From Blastopirellula sp. J2-11 (GTDB lineage: Bacteria > Planctomycetota > Planctomycetia > Pirellulales > Pirellulaceae): a DNA stretch of 64,000 nucleotides. The position numbers and the translations under genes were made by a program. Below are positions 1 to 8,438 of the stretch, piece by piece. The stretch's first letter is position 1. Every line of letters begins with the position of its first letter. Location of the stretch: NCBI RefSeq assembly GCF_024584705.1, contig NZ_CP097384.1, positions 3,038,001-3,102,000 of the forward strand, written 5' to 3'. The notes beneath the pieces are model-generated. The model worked only from the letters and a program-made list of their open reading frames with translations. It did not search any database and was not told the origin of the DNA.

Positions 1-2
1 GC

Positions 3-146
3 CCGCAGCGAGGATTGATCACCGCTCAACTAGCGGCCGAAAGCCGTGAAGAACTGATCGATCCGATTCCGCTGCAGATTCGCCACGCGAATTCGAATGC
101 GGAACTCGCGGCGACGGAGTACCTGACGACGATCTTGCGGCGCTAG
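3..146 (+). CDS. 3' end of an unidentified gene
   Basis: An open frame enters from the left edge and ends at TAG (144-146). About 47 C-terminal residues are visible, ending TEYLTTILRR. The fragment is too short for a family call. It has ordinary amino-acid composition for this genome and ends overlapping by 4 nt the stop of the convergent acetyltransferase gene, a tight tail-to-tail arrangement. The frame and overlap are seen directly; that it is a real gene is inference from the sustained open frame and composition. Confidence 0.5.
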   Translation, partial: PQRGLITAQLAAESREELIDPIPLQIRHANSNAELAATEYLTTILRR

Positions 147-1105
147 AATGTCTTCGCCATGCGCGTCGACTGATAGGCTTCGTCGAAGCCAAGCGTCCGC
201 AGCATGGCGTATCCGGCGAGATCTTCTTTGTCGATTTGGGTCTCGATCCGACCGACGCCGGTTTCGGCAAGTTGCCGCAGCGCCTCGCCGAGCAGATAAT
301 TCGACTTGGTCTGGTCGCCATCTTCCAGCGCTTCGACCGTGACCAGCGCGGCGGCGTGGACGCCCCAAAGTTGGCTGTAGTGCGGCAAGTCGATAAAGGT
401 AGCGGAAGCTGCGACTGCTGAATTTAATTTTGGAATCAAGTCAAATTGCGAACGTTCAAAATGCATATAGATGCAGGAATTGAGCCAGTCGAGCGGCGGC
501 GGACTGTAATTCGCTTCGACCGAAAAGCTGCGGCGAATCTGCATCATTTCGCGACTCACCGCCGGACGAAATCCGTGGATGTTGGATCGCATCGCCAAAT
601 ACTCGCCGATGACTTGATAGTCGCGCTGATCCAACTGATGCCGCAGAACCTCAAACGTCGACGGAACGCCCACGTTGTGCGATCCGCCGGCCAGCCCAAA
701 GTAAAAGGGCCCCAACGGCGGCGCTCCGCCGATGAGCAGTTGCGCTGCGCCAGCTTCCTGCGCCAAGGTCTCGGCCTGATCCAACAGCGCGTTGGTCACT
801 GCCGCATGATCGGCATGTCCGGCGACCAAGGCGAGAGAGAGATAGGCGTAGGAGACGCTTTCGGTTTGGTAATTTAAATCACGCGAGAGCGCCACATGTG
901 CGAAACCGACGAGCTGCCCTTGGTCGACGGCGACCAGGCAAGTTTCGGGATGGAAATAAGGCTTGGCGAAAACGTACGTTTCCATCGAGCCGACCGTCAT
1001 CGGCTGCGCAAGTTGCGCGCCTAACGGTTGGCTGTTCCAAATTTCCACCAACTTCGGTGGGTCGGAATTGAGAAAGCGGCGAACTTCGATCAAGGGCCAG
1101 GGCAA
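143..1105 (-). CDS. GNAT-like acetyltransferase
   Basis: 320 aa, probably a cytosolic acyl-CoA-dependent N-acetyltransferase of unknown substrate. Two regions look GNAT-like. Around residues 45-130 a predicted strand/helix pattern includes LVGFAHVALSRD and AEAGA-type helices. The C-terminal part holds a second acetyl-CoA-binding-like segment with LLGEALRQLAETGV and GYAMLRTLGFDEAY, the usual 'moves up one position in rank, larger catch' GNAT ending. This suggests a tandem or long GNAT. The start is TTG at 1105: an in-frame stop lies at about 1135 and no ATG comes earlier. It is the last gene of a probable four-gene minus-strand run (67 nt after the Rieske gene). The family is moderately sure, the substrate unknown. 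Confidence 0.7.
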   Translation of the reverse strand: MPWPLIEVRRFLNSDPPKLVEIWNSQPLGAQLAQPMTVGSMETYVFAKPYFHPETCLVAVDQGQLVGFAHVALSRDLNYQTESVSYAYLSLALVAGHADHAAVTNALLDQAETLAQEAGAAQLLIGGAPPLGPFYFGLAGGSHNVGVPSTFEVLRHQLDQRDYQVIGEYLAMRSNIHGFRPAVSREMMQIRRSFSVEANYSPPPLDWLNSCIYMHFERSQFDLIPKLNSAVAASATFIDLPHYSQLWGVHAAALVTVEALEDGDQTKSNYLLGEALRQLAETGVGRIETQIDKEDLAGYAMLRTLGFDEAYQSTRMAKTF

Positions 1106-1172
1106 TTTGGAAGTGACGATCGGGGTATTCTCTCAGGCTACCCGATCGCGAGCCTGCACAAAAGATGTCGCT

Positions 1173-1490
1173 CTAGGAACCGCGCTCTTCCATGTCGACG
1201 AAAAGTTCGTCGCCGCGTCGCTCTACCGGAAAGGTTTGCTGCCGAATTTCACTCAGTTCGTGTTTGCCTGACGTCACGTCATATTGCCAACCATGCCAGG
1301 GGCAAGTGACGATCGCGCCGCAGATTCCCCCTTTGCCGACAGGTCCCCCTTGATGGGCGCAAATGCCGTCGATCGCGAAATAGTGGTCATCGACGCAGAA
1401 GAGTCCGATGATGCGACCAGCGACGACCCGCTCCAGACCGCCGTCGGCGGGGACTTCGCGAATCTCGGCGACACGAACCCAATTTGGCAT
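1173..1490 (-). CDS. Rieske [2Fe-2S] ferredoxin-like protein
   Basis: 105 aa, single-domain Rieske protein of the soluble ferredoxin type (NirD/BphF-like), an electron carrier with one 2Fe-2S cluster. The ligand pattern is complete: C44-A-H46 in the first loop and C63-P-W-H66-G-W in the second. I chose ATG at 1490 (MPNWVRVAEI) rather than an upstream start, because the extra 37 residues in the longer frame are arginine/proline-rich and overlap the acyltransferase gene. There is no signal peptide or membrane anchor, so it is probably cytosolic. It sits 31 nt after the acyltransferase stop, so the two are likely co-transcribed. The partner oxidoreductase is not evident locally. Confidence 0.88.
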   Translation of the reverse strand: MPNWVRVAEIREVPADGGLERVVAGRIIGLFCVDDHYFAIDGICAHQGGPVGKGGICGAIVTCPWHGWQYDVTSGKHELSEIRQQTFPVERRGDELFVDMEERGS

Positions 1491-1521
1491 AAGACGGAAC
1501 AGGCAACTCGGCGGAAACGGT

Positions 1522-2490
1522 CTAAGCGGCGCGGCGCGGCGCGTCTGATTCAACGGCATCCGGCGCCGCGGTCTTTTTCGCCTTCTTCGGAGGGCGATCA
1601 TCGCGCCAGCGATTGTGGATCCACCAGTATTGTTCGGGATTGCGGCGGATCATTTTTTCGAGCTGTTCATTGTACCAGCTGGCGAGCTCTTTCACGCCCA
1701 ACGGCGTTTCCGCTTTTAGCGGGTCATAGATCGCGTCAACCGTATCGATCCCCATTTCAAATTGCATCGGCCGGTCGGTGCGACGAAAGTGGGTCACCAC
1801 CAGCGGCGCGCCGCTCGCCATCGAGAACAACGATATCGCCTTATGACATGATGCAGGTCGCCCCATGAAATCGACCCAGCAACCTTTCGGCCCGGCGTTC
1901 TGGTCGCACAACAAGCCGAGCGTGCCGCCATCGTTCATCAGCTTTTCAATCGCCGGTGCGCTCCCTTGTTTCGGCAGAATAAACTGCCCGGTAGCGCCCC
2001 GAAAGCGCTGGACAAAGTCGTGCAAAAATTTATTGTCGAGCGGCCGGGCCACCGTATAGGTCGGAAATCCCATCAACCCGGCACAGTAACCCATCAGCTC
2101 GAAATTGCCAAAATGCCCCAGCAAAATCACCACTGGCCGCTCGCTGAGCATGTAACCAATCTGATTCGAGACATTCTGCAAATCGACATAGTCGCGCCAA
2201 TTCGTGTCATGGATCTTGCGCGGCGCGTGGGCGATTTCGCAAACCATCAACAGCAGATGCCGCCAATTTCGTCGAGCCAGCTTTTTCCGCTCGGCGGCGG
2301 TCATCTCAGGAAAGGCATGCCGCAGATTGGAATCAAGCAGCTCGCCGCGAACTTTGAACACATCGCTGATGAGCCAGGCCAGAAACTGGGCCCCTTGGGC
2401 GCAACGGTCCATCGGGATCGCTTGGACGACGCAAATCGTCAAACGAACCGCCACATAGACCAGGTAATCCGCTACAAGTCGTAAGTTCAC
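1522..2490 (-). CDS. LpxL/HtrB-family lysophospholipid acyltransferase
   Basis: 322 aa, a membrane-associated acyltransferase related to the lipid A late acyltransferases LpxL/LpxM. Evidence: an N-terminal hydrophobic helix (about residues 6-40), the catalytic H-x4-E box as GHFGNFE (H126, E131), and family-typical blocks SNLRHAFPEM near residue 55 and LLCDQNAG in the centre. The C-terminus ends in a Lys/Arg/Ala-rich tail. GTG at 2490 was chosen because AGGGA lies about 10 nt upstream and the hydrophobic anchor starts there; an ATG at 2562 would add unrelated residues. It lies within a minus-strand run after the Gfo/Idh/MocA gene. It implies lipid A or another acylated envelope lipid; the exact acceptor is not determinable. 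Confidence 0.85.
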   Translation of the reverse strand: MNLRLVADYLVYVAVRLTICVVQAIPMDRCAQGAQFLAWLISDVFKVRGELLDSNLRHAFPEMTAAERKKLARRNWRHLLLMVCEIAHAPRKIHDTNWRDYVDLQNVSNQIGYMLSERPVVILLGHFGNFELMGYCAGLMGFPTYTVARPLDNKFLHDFVQRFRGATGQFILPKQGSAPAIEKLMNDGGTLGLLCDQNAGPKGCWVDFMGRPASCHKAISLFSMASGAPLVVTHFRRTDRPMQFEMGIDTVDAIYDPLKAETPLGVKELASWYNEQLEKMIRRNPEQYWWIHNRWRDDRPPKKAKKTAAPDAVESDAPRRAA

Positions 2491-2588
2491 CGACGCTTCC
2501 CTGCTTGGTGCTATCAAACTGCGCGATATTTTGCCGTGAAACCGGTTTGCGGAAAAGGGCAATTTGCCGATCCCGCTCGATCTTCCGG

Positions 2589-3671
2589 CTATTTGGCGGT
2601 GCGCGCCTTCAAAACTGGATCCGATTTCAGCGGCAACGGGACCGATTTGCCGGTTTCGGCCGCTTTGTAGATCGCCAGAATCACTTCGACGGCTCGGCGA
2701 CCTTCAGGCCCGTTAATCAGCGGCTCGCGGTCTTTTTTGATTGCGTCAACAAAGTCTTTGAACTGGGCGGTGTGACCATGGTGCCCGATCGCTTTCGGAT
2801 CGGCGGCCCCTCCGCCGGTGTGGGTTTTGCCGGCCAGCTTTTCTTGGATCGCCTGATCGCGCTTCGTCATCTTGGCGAATTCCCACTTTTTCAGGTCTTC
2901 CTCTTCCATGATGGCCGAGCCCTGCGAACCGCTGATCTCGATCCGCTTTAGAAAACCGGGATACGATGCGGTCGATGCCTGAATCACGCCGAGTGCGCCG
3001 CTGGCAAATTTCAGCGTCGCGACGGCGACATCCTCAACTTCGATCCGCTCGTGGGCCAGCAGCGACGTATAGGCCGAAATCTCGGCGACGTCTCCCATCA
3101 GCCAACAAAGCAGGTCAACGCTATGGATCGCTTGATTCATCAAAGCGCCGCCCCCATCCAACGCCCACGTGCCGCGCCACGCGCCGCTATCGTAATAGTC
3201 TTGCGTGCGAAACCATTTCACATAGGCGTCTCCCATCGTCAGCTTGCCGAAACGCCCGGCGTTGATCGCTTTTTTCAGCTCGACCGAAGGGCCATGAAAG
3301 CGGGATGGAAAGATCGTCGACAGTTTGACGCCCGCCTTCTCGCACACGTGGATCAGCTTGTCGCAGCGCTTTAGCGTGATTTCAAGCGGTTTTTCAATGA
3401 TGACATGCTTTCCCGCGCGAGCCGCCGCGACGCCGGGCTCCATATGAGCGCCGCTCGGCGTGCAGATCGACACGATATCGACGTTCTCGTCAGCCAGCAT
3501 TTCGTCCAGATCGCTGTAAGCAGCGCAGTCATGACTGGCGGCGAACTCGGCGGCCCGCTGCCCATTACGAGAAAAGCAGGCGACCAACTTGGCGCCGCGC
3601 AGGTCCGCAATAGCACGGGCGTGGAAATCGGCGATCATTCCACAACCAACAATGGCAAAGCCGAGCGACAT
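2589..3671 (-). CDS. Gfo/Idh/MocA-family oxidoreductase
   Basis: 360 aa, an NAD(P)-dependent oxidoreductase, probably acting on a sugar or polyol derivative. The N-terminal Rossmann fold begins at once (AIVGCGMIADFHARA, residues 6-20). The family EKP motif is at residues 93-95 (HVIIEKPLE). The C-terminal alpha/beta domain carries the WRGTWALDGGGALMNQ block, with D and H (QAIHSVDLL) at the positions expected for the active site. Length is normal and no signal peptide is seen. It is the first gene of the minus-strand run (98 nt before the acyltransferase). Planctomycetes carry many paralogues, so the substrate cannot be named. Confidence 0.9.
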   Translation of the reverse strand: MSLGFAIVGCGMIADFHARAIADLRGAKLVACFSRNGQRAAEFAASHDCAAYSDLDEMLADENVDIVSICTPSGAHMEPGVAAARAGKHVIIEKPLEITLKRCDKLIHVCEKAGVKLSTIFPSRFHGPSVELKKAINAGRFGKLTMGDAYVKWFRTQDYYDSGAWRGTWALDGGGALMNQAIHSVDLLCWLMGDVAEISAYTSLLAHERIEVEDVAVATLKFASGALGVIQASTASYPGFLKRIEISGSQGSAIMEEEDLKKWEFAKMTKRDQAIQEKLAGKTHTGGGAADPKAIGHHGHTAQFKDFVDAIKKDREPLINGPEGRRAVEVILAIYKAAETGKSVPLPLKSDPVLKARTAK

Positions 3672-4017
3672 CGTGTCGTCCTTTCTAAGGCAGGATGAGA
3701 ATCATTACGCGGGGGAAAGTCGCCCATTATAGACGCTCCGGCCCTCTCGAATACCCGTCCCGCACCAAGTGAAAGAAACCGACGGCGCTCAAAAAATTGG
3801 CGCAGACAAGCAAATGTCGATTCGCTATTTATTGCCCCGCCGCGTCGCTGACAGGGATGCGGCCGCAAAAATTGAATTTGGAAAGGCTCGTCGTTGCTCG
3901 CAAGTTTGCGGGAACGTGCGACAGCCCCCCTCCTGGGTCGAAGCTACTTTTGATGCCGGAGCACGTGGTTAACTGGGTCGACCGCGCCGGCATTCGCTTC
4001 ACGGCGAGTCTTTTTAG

Positions 4018-4052
4018 GCCCCTGGAACTTGTCCTATGCAAGCTCCAGGGGC
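4018..4052. repeat. Imperfect 14-bp hairpin
   Basis: Arms GCCCCTGGAACTTG (4018-4031) and CAAGCTCCAGGGGC (4039-4052) pair with one A-C mismatch around a 7-nt loop. It stands just before the terminator-like hairpin at 4066-4096, and no plus-strand gene is seen upstream. Confidence 0.65.
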
Positions 4053-4065
4053 TGGATATAAGCAA

Positions 4066-4096
4066 GGGTGAGAACCGCAGGGTTCTCGCCCTTTTT
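4066..4096 (+). terminator. Rho-independent terminator-like hairpin (orphan)
   Basis: Stem GGGTGAGAACC (4066-4076) with GGTTCTCGCCC (4081-4091), one G-U pair, a 4-nt loop, followed by TTTTT (4092-4096). It is well formed for the plus strand, but the nearest upstream gene reads leftwards. It may therefore end an unannotated plus-strand transcript. Confidence 0.6.
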
Positions 4097-4216
4097 CAAT
4101 TTCTTGGATCGGACCGTTCGATCAAAATTGTCGAAGGACAAATGGCTAAAGCAGGAGATCAGTGAGCATCGATCTTGGCTCTTCCTTCGTCATTCTCGCC
4201 GGGACCGGACAACATT

Positions 4217-4244
4217 GGACCGGACCGGACCGCTCCGTTTTTTT
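4217..4244. repeat. GGACC pentamer repeat with T-tract
   Basis: GGACCGGACCGGACCG (4217-4232), five bases, then seven T. A single related unit lies just before it (GGGACCGGAC at 4201-4210). The same arrangement recurs at 35398-35425 and 35656-35682, and degenerately at 35744 and 35584. Confidence 0.7.
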
Positions 4245-4285
4245 GGTGGGCTGCCCCAGCCCAGGACAGGACAACAACGTTCTTT

Positions 4286-4316
4286 ATTAGACATTCGTCC
4301 TTAGAAATTAGTCATT
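4286..4316. repeat. Solo arm of the palindrome at 42.1 kb
   Basis: ATTAGACATTCGTCCTT followed by a diverged tail matches 42100-42130, the right arm of the inverted repeat at 42038-42129. Only one arm is present here. Confidence 0.55.
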
Positions 4317-4462
4317 CATTCTCCTCTGAGACCGGGCCAGAAGCATCTGCGAAAAGGTCGTCCCCCGACCCGGGTGATCGGCGGCAGCAATCGGCGCGCA
4401 GCACACCAGCCTCGAATCGGCCTTCGCGGCCGGCGATCAGTCATGGTTGGTTCGGGATTTCC

Positions 4463-4507
4463 TGGGTAGTGGACCCCGGATGCGTGCGCTATGTCAAGCG
4501 ACAATCT
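4463..4507. repeat. Dispersed ~43-bp repeat shared with 37.2 kb
   Basis: Begins TGGGTAGTGGACCCC and includes GTGCGCTATGTCAAGCGACAA. It aligns with 37244-37287 at roughly 36 of 43 bases by eye. On the minus strand both copies carry CTTGAC near the right end, a possible -35 element. Confidence 0.6.
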
Positions 4508-5001
4508 TGACGCGACAGCGGCGGCCGAGAATAACATCCATCCATTTTCTTAGGCCCGGCGGGCCGTCCCAACGAGCCGAGGGCGAAGTCGCGAAGCGAC
4601 GCAGTCGTAGCGTCTACCTGCGACCTGCACTAACATCGCTGTGATGAACCACGCTGTGATCATCGGGCGACCATCAACGGGAAGATAAAGCAATCATGCA
4701 GCCGAATCAAAAAATAGGAATCGGAGTCTTCTAGCTTGTTCCGAGTCTCGAAATGGTAGAAAGAGAAGACACTGGCTGAAAAAGGCCAGTGATACCCAGC
4801 CGTATTTCTCGGCGTTTTTTGCGTTTTCTCGTTCCAGTAATTCTCTGAAAAGCACACGTTCTTTGACGTTTCGTCCATTATTTTGTGCATCTCTTTTGGG
4901 GCGGACATTTAGATTCTCACTGCCGCTCTTGCCTTTTAATTGCAGGACTGCAAATTGAGTTTTCCGAGTCGACAAGAAAGTACTCAAAATCCCTGGGTCG
5001 C

Positions 5002-7584
5002 CTACAGCCCGCGCCCTCGAGTACGACCGCTCTTCATCGGTGTTTCATTCGTGAGTTCTCGCTTCATCTGGTCGGTGTCTTCTAGACGCTCAGGAGACAA
5101 TTGGACGGGCTCAACACGAAACTCACGGAAAATCATTGGAACTAGCGGGCCGAATTCACGAACAATTGCGTCGGCATCGCTCGGTCGCGATTTGTACCAG
5201 AAGAATCGATGCCCACCGTCCTTGCCGTTCTTCGGGACCTCATATTCTGAATGAATAACTTGAAACTGTTCCAGCCTATCTTGATCACGTCTCAATGCAT
5301 CGAGCGCCGCCATTCGATCATCATACTCTTGCAGTCGATCTTTGCCTTTAAACAGAACGTCAAAAAGGGTTGTCACATCCTCGCGGCTCAGCATATTGTT
5401 GGTAGCTGGTCGAATCCTCTGAACGCGTTGCTGATAGCCGTCTGGCAGCTTGATCGGGAAAGAGCCAGGTTTGAACGTGAGCGGCCGATCCAATGCGTAG
5501 TAGACAAGCGGAGAAAAATTACAAATTTGCTGCTTGGCTTGCCAGGCAGCTTTGTGACCATCGGAACCCAGTGATTCATTGTTCGCAGATTGGGCGATCG
5601 CATCCAAATCGACCATCGATCCATTTGTCGTCTCTTTCCACGACTCTTCGGCAAACTTGCGCAATTTAGGATGATCAAGTTCGACGGCGATTTTATGGGC
5701 GATTTGCTGGATGACATCGTCTGGCACGTGGTATCTGTTTTTCGTTTTGAGATATCGAAAAATGCCTGGGGTGAGCGTTTCAATTCTCTTTTTGCTTTTG
5801 GCACGGTCAATTTCGTTTTGCCGCTTAACGTCTATTAGCAACTTTGCCCCGAAGTTGAGTGTAACCTCTAAATTGCTCGTATCGAGATCGGCCGCTAGCC
5901 ACGGACCTTGCAAACGCTTGACCATCGTCAAACCTTCGCGTTTGACAAACTCCGAATAAGTTCGCATCACGGAATCCTCATCAAGCGATCGACCAATGTA
6001 TGCGTCATCCGCAAATCGCAGCGTCGAAAGCGTGATCGCCGGAACCCGGTAGAACCTTCCTTTTTCGCGATAGATAAAGTCATCATGCTTCAGAATTGCG
6101 TCGCATATGACGCCGCAATGATAGTCTTCTGCTTTTTCATCATAGTAAGAATTGGTCGTGTAGAGTTGAAGCCGAAGCGTCGGTCCGCTGGTTGTCCCAA
6201 TTCCTGCTGAATGCAAGTACGTTGTCCATTCACGCTTCGCCCACTCTTTATTCACGCCAAAATTCAAGAGACCGATCGATTCTTCCCGAACCCAAAAATC
6301 CCCTAGTCGCACGCTTGGGATCTTAGGCATGGGCGTCGCATAGACATTCATGCAAAAAGGAGCCCACTGCGGCGAGTCCTTAATAAGTGCTTTCGTCTTT
6401 TCAGTCCACTCATCCTCCGGCACCGCTAAATTGAAACTAAGATCGGCTATCTTTGCCTCCAAATGGGTTGCTTCTGCTTGGTAAAAAGTTGAAAACGCAT
6501 CACGGAGGCGATCTAACTTATTGCGTTGACTGTTTTCTGACGCATCGTTTTCATAATCGAGAAGTTTCGCCAGTGGACTCCAATCACGCGAACTTGCCTC
6601 GCGGCTTTTCAAGTCCTTGGTCATCGCTTCAATCGCAGTGCGCATCATCTTGGCCACCTCGTCCTGGGACGCCCACTTCCCGGCTCGGGAATCCATCCCG
6701 CGGGCAACGATTGCAACAACTGGGCGAAACTCTCCCTCGACAAACACGAAGCCGCGCCGTATCAAATAGGCCTTAACGAGCAAGGTTTGATGTTTTTTCT
6801 CTTCGTCGAAAAGGAGATCGTAGTCGACCAATACGAAAGGCTTGTCGATCGAAACATTGTTTTCATGGGTGAAGATTTTTCCGATCGTAAAACCGGATCG
6901 CGCTAGTTCGGCTTCTGCGACATCGTCGAAGTCAGGATAATGCTCTCTGACGAATGGATCTCTTACATAAACGCCCGCCATCGCTTGCCACAACTTGTTT
7001 TGGGTAGCCGCAGGCGCAGCGTTCAATTGTTGTAGCAACTTCAAATCCTCGGGATTCATTCCTAATCCCTGATCACGATCGCGAGAGGTTGACGCCGCTT
7101 TAAGAGATTCTCGAACTTTCTCTAACGCCTGCTGTGGTTGCATCGGCGGTGCTGTGGCTGTTTGTGGGGTGTCCATGAAACTTGCCATCGCAAGAATGCC
7201 AGCGCCTCCACAGAGCAGTACGAAGAAACCCATCGCGCTCACGACAATCGCGACAAGAGTGCCGCGCGAGAGCGAGCTTATCGACGAAACGCTAGCCTGC
7301 GGCTCGGAGTCGTTTTCTGGGTCGGGCGTGACTTTCGGTGGCTCGACAACATTCGTGATGGGTTGCACCAAGGGTTCGATCGTGGAGTCGGCCGCTGCTA
7401 GTTTATCAGCGGGAAACAGGCCTGCAACTCGTTGGGCTTTCGCCCACTTCTTCATCCCCTCCCGGAAGACCAGCGTTTCACGCGTAATTTTGCCGCTTTG
7501 TGCAAGATCTCGCAATTGTCGAGAAGTAACAGGCCCTCGTCGCACGCCATCTTGCTGAAAATACCACTCTGTATTTGTTGACAT
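5002..7584 (-). CDS. Large GYF_2-domain membrane protein, function unknown
   Basis: 860 aa. Residues 1-55 form a GYF_2 (DUF4339) domain: EWYFQQDGVRRGPVTSRQL, then a GKITRETLVFREGMKKWAKA-type segment. Such modules bind proline-rich peptides and often precede membrane segments. A spacer rich in P/E/D follows, then one strong transmembrane helix (about residues 105-130: GTLVAIVVSAMGFFVLLCGG). The remaining ~720 residues are a large globular region with no motif I recognise. ATG at 7584 is chosen because GAGGAAA stands 7 nt upstream and the GYF fold begins there; the longer frame to 7770 adds nothing conserved. GC is lower than in the housekeeping parts. It is probably a single-gene unit at the left edge of the accessory island. 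No function is proposed. Confidence 0.75.
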   Translation of the reverse strand: MSTNTEWYFQQDGVRRGPVTSRQLRDLAQSGKITRETLVFREGMKKWAKAQRVAGLFPADKLAAADSTIEPLVQPITNVVEPPKVTPDPENDSEPQASVSSISSLSRGTLVAIVVSAMGFFVLLCGGAGILAMASFMDTPQTATAPPMQPQQALEKVRESLKAASTSRDRDQGLGMNPEDLKLLQQLNAAPAATQNKLWQAMAGVYVRDPFVREHYPDFDDVAEAELARSGFTIGKIFTHENNVSIDKPFVLVDYDLLFDEEKKHQTLLVKAYLIRRGFVFVEGEFRPVVAIVARGMDSRAGKWASQDEVAKMMRTAIEAMTKDLKSREASSRDWSPLAKLLDYENDASENSQRNKLDRLRDAFSTFYQAEATHLEAKIADLSFNLAVPEDEWTEKTKALIKDSPQWAPFCMNVYATPMPKIPSVRLGDFWVREESIGLLNFGVNKEWAKREWTTYLHSAGIGTTSGPTLRLQLYTTNSYYDEKAEDYHCGVICDAILKHDDFIYREKGRFYRVPAITLSTLRFADDAYIGRSLDEDSVMRTYSEFVKREGLTMVKRLQGPWLAADLDTSNLEVTLNFGAKLLIDVKRQNEIDRAKSKKRIETLTPGIFRYLKTKNRYHVPDDVIQQIAHKIAVELDHPKLRKFAEESWKETTNGSMVDLDAIAQSANNESLGSDGHKAAWQAKQQICNFSPLVYYALDRPLTFKPGSFPIKLPDGYQQRVQRIRPATNNMLSREDVTTLFDVLFKGKDRLQEYDDRMAALDALRRDQDRLEQFQVIHSEYEVPKNGKDGGHRFFWYKSRPSDADAIVREFGPLVPMIFREFRVEPVQLSPERLEDTDQMKRELTNETPMKSGRTRGRGL

Positions 7585-7888
7585 GGATTTCCTCGAAGAC
7601 CGGTAAACCATTGGGGAATGATTTATCGTCATCAATTTGGTGTTGATGCGAACAGAGACGCGAACAGCATGCTCGTCTTCGCCACTCGAAAGAAAGCGGC
7701 AACCGACTTTAATTTTAGTTTGCCAAGCATTGTCTTGAACTGGAAGGAAACAAACAGTATCCCACCCCATGAACTAGTTGCCAATCCCCATTGGAGGTTG
7801 TTGTCAAGTCTCGTGTTCTAGCCCAGGCTCAAGCCGCGTAATAGTACTTGTGTGCGAAGTTGCAACGTGTGGGAAGTATCCGTTGAAC
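7585..7888. other. Intergenic region left of IS630 element
   Basis: About 300 nt between the GYF gene start and the IS630 transposase stop. No gene seen. The left end of the IS630-family element must lie in its right half (about 7815-7885), but I could not match a confident terminal inverted repeat to the other side. Confidence 0.4.
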
Positions 7889-8434
7889 CTATTGACGTCT
7901 GCGCAAGCAATTCAAAACAAGTCCCGCACTACGGAAATGGCTGCGTAACAAGTCTTCACTAGCGGCTTGAGCATCGAAGTCTTCATGGACGCCGCCTGCT
8001 AGATCGTAAATATCTTCGGCCGGCCAGTTGCAAAGCCGACCCCACTTGGTCGTTGACCAGACATGTTCGACTGGGTTCAACTCGGGGCAGTACGGCGGCA
8101 GCCATTCAAACTTCGCCCAGGGGATCTTTAGCGTGCGGAAGGCTCGCGCTGCTTTGCGATGTGCGCCAAGTCGGTCCCACACGATGATCAGCTTACGCTG
8201 TAGTTGCTGGTGAAGCATTTGCAGAAATTCGACGAAGTCTTCCGCAGTCGCGTTATGGTTGAGCAACTGAAAGTGAAGCTGCACACGACAATTGATCGGC
8301 GTCCAGCAGAGAGCGGCCAAGGCCGTGACGCGATCGTGTCGATCCCAGTTTCGCATCACAGGCGTTGCTCCTTGTGGGGCCCAGGTTCTGCGCACCAACG
8401 GTTGCAATTGAAAGCCGCTTTCATCGATCAGCAC
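7889..8434 (-). CDS. IS630-family transposase, C-terminal DDE part
   Basis: 181 aa from a GTG; the open frame extends slightly further upstream (RSEASV). Catalytic DDE domain with VLIDESGF (first Asp), LIIVWDRLGAH (second Asp) and PPYCPELNPVEHVW (Glu), all intact. Relative to the upstream HTH frame it lies in +1 (equivalently -2), not the -1 frame usual for programmed shifting in this family. Either a shift or slippage occurs at the A6G4 run, or a base change there has inactivated the element. Confidence 0.8.
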   Translation of the reverse strand: MLIDESGFQLQPLVRRTWAPQGATPVMRNWDRHDRVTALAALCWTPINCRVQLHFQLLNHNATAEDFVEFLQMLHQQLQRKLIIVWDRLGAHRKAARAFRTLKIPWAKFEWLPPYCPELNPVEHVWSTTKWGRLCNWPAEDIYDLAGGVHEDFDAQAASEDLLRSHFRSAGLVLNCLRRRQ

Positions 8435-8438
8435 GACG

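Larger units (their letters stand above)
3672..5001. other. 1.3-kb gene-free region with hairpins and dispersed repeats
   Basis: No convincing coding sequence: the small frames here lack family motifs or codon bias. It contains an imperfect hairpin (4018-4052), a terminator-like hairpin (4066-4096), a GGACC pentamer repeat (4217-4244), a repeat arm also found near 42.1 kb (4286-4316) and a block also found upstream of the helicase gene near 37.2 kb (4463-4507). The part from about 4650 to 5000 is AT-rich and holds only weak minus-strand frames. It looks like a repeat landing zone or decayed element, possibly with a small RNA. Confidence 0.6.

Noticed and set aside
4660-4987. Two overlapping minus-strand small frames
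   Set aside because: AT-rich chance frames without SD or motif; both in the same 300 nt in different frames.
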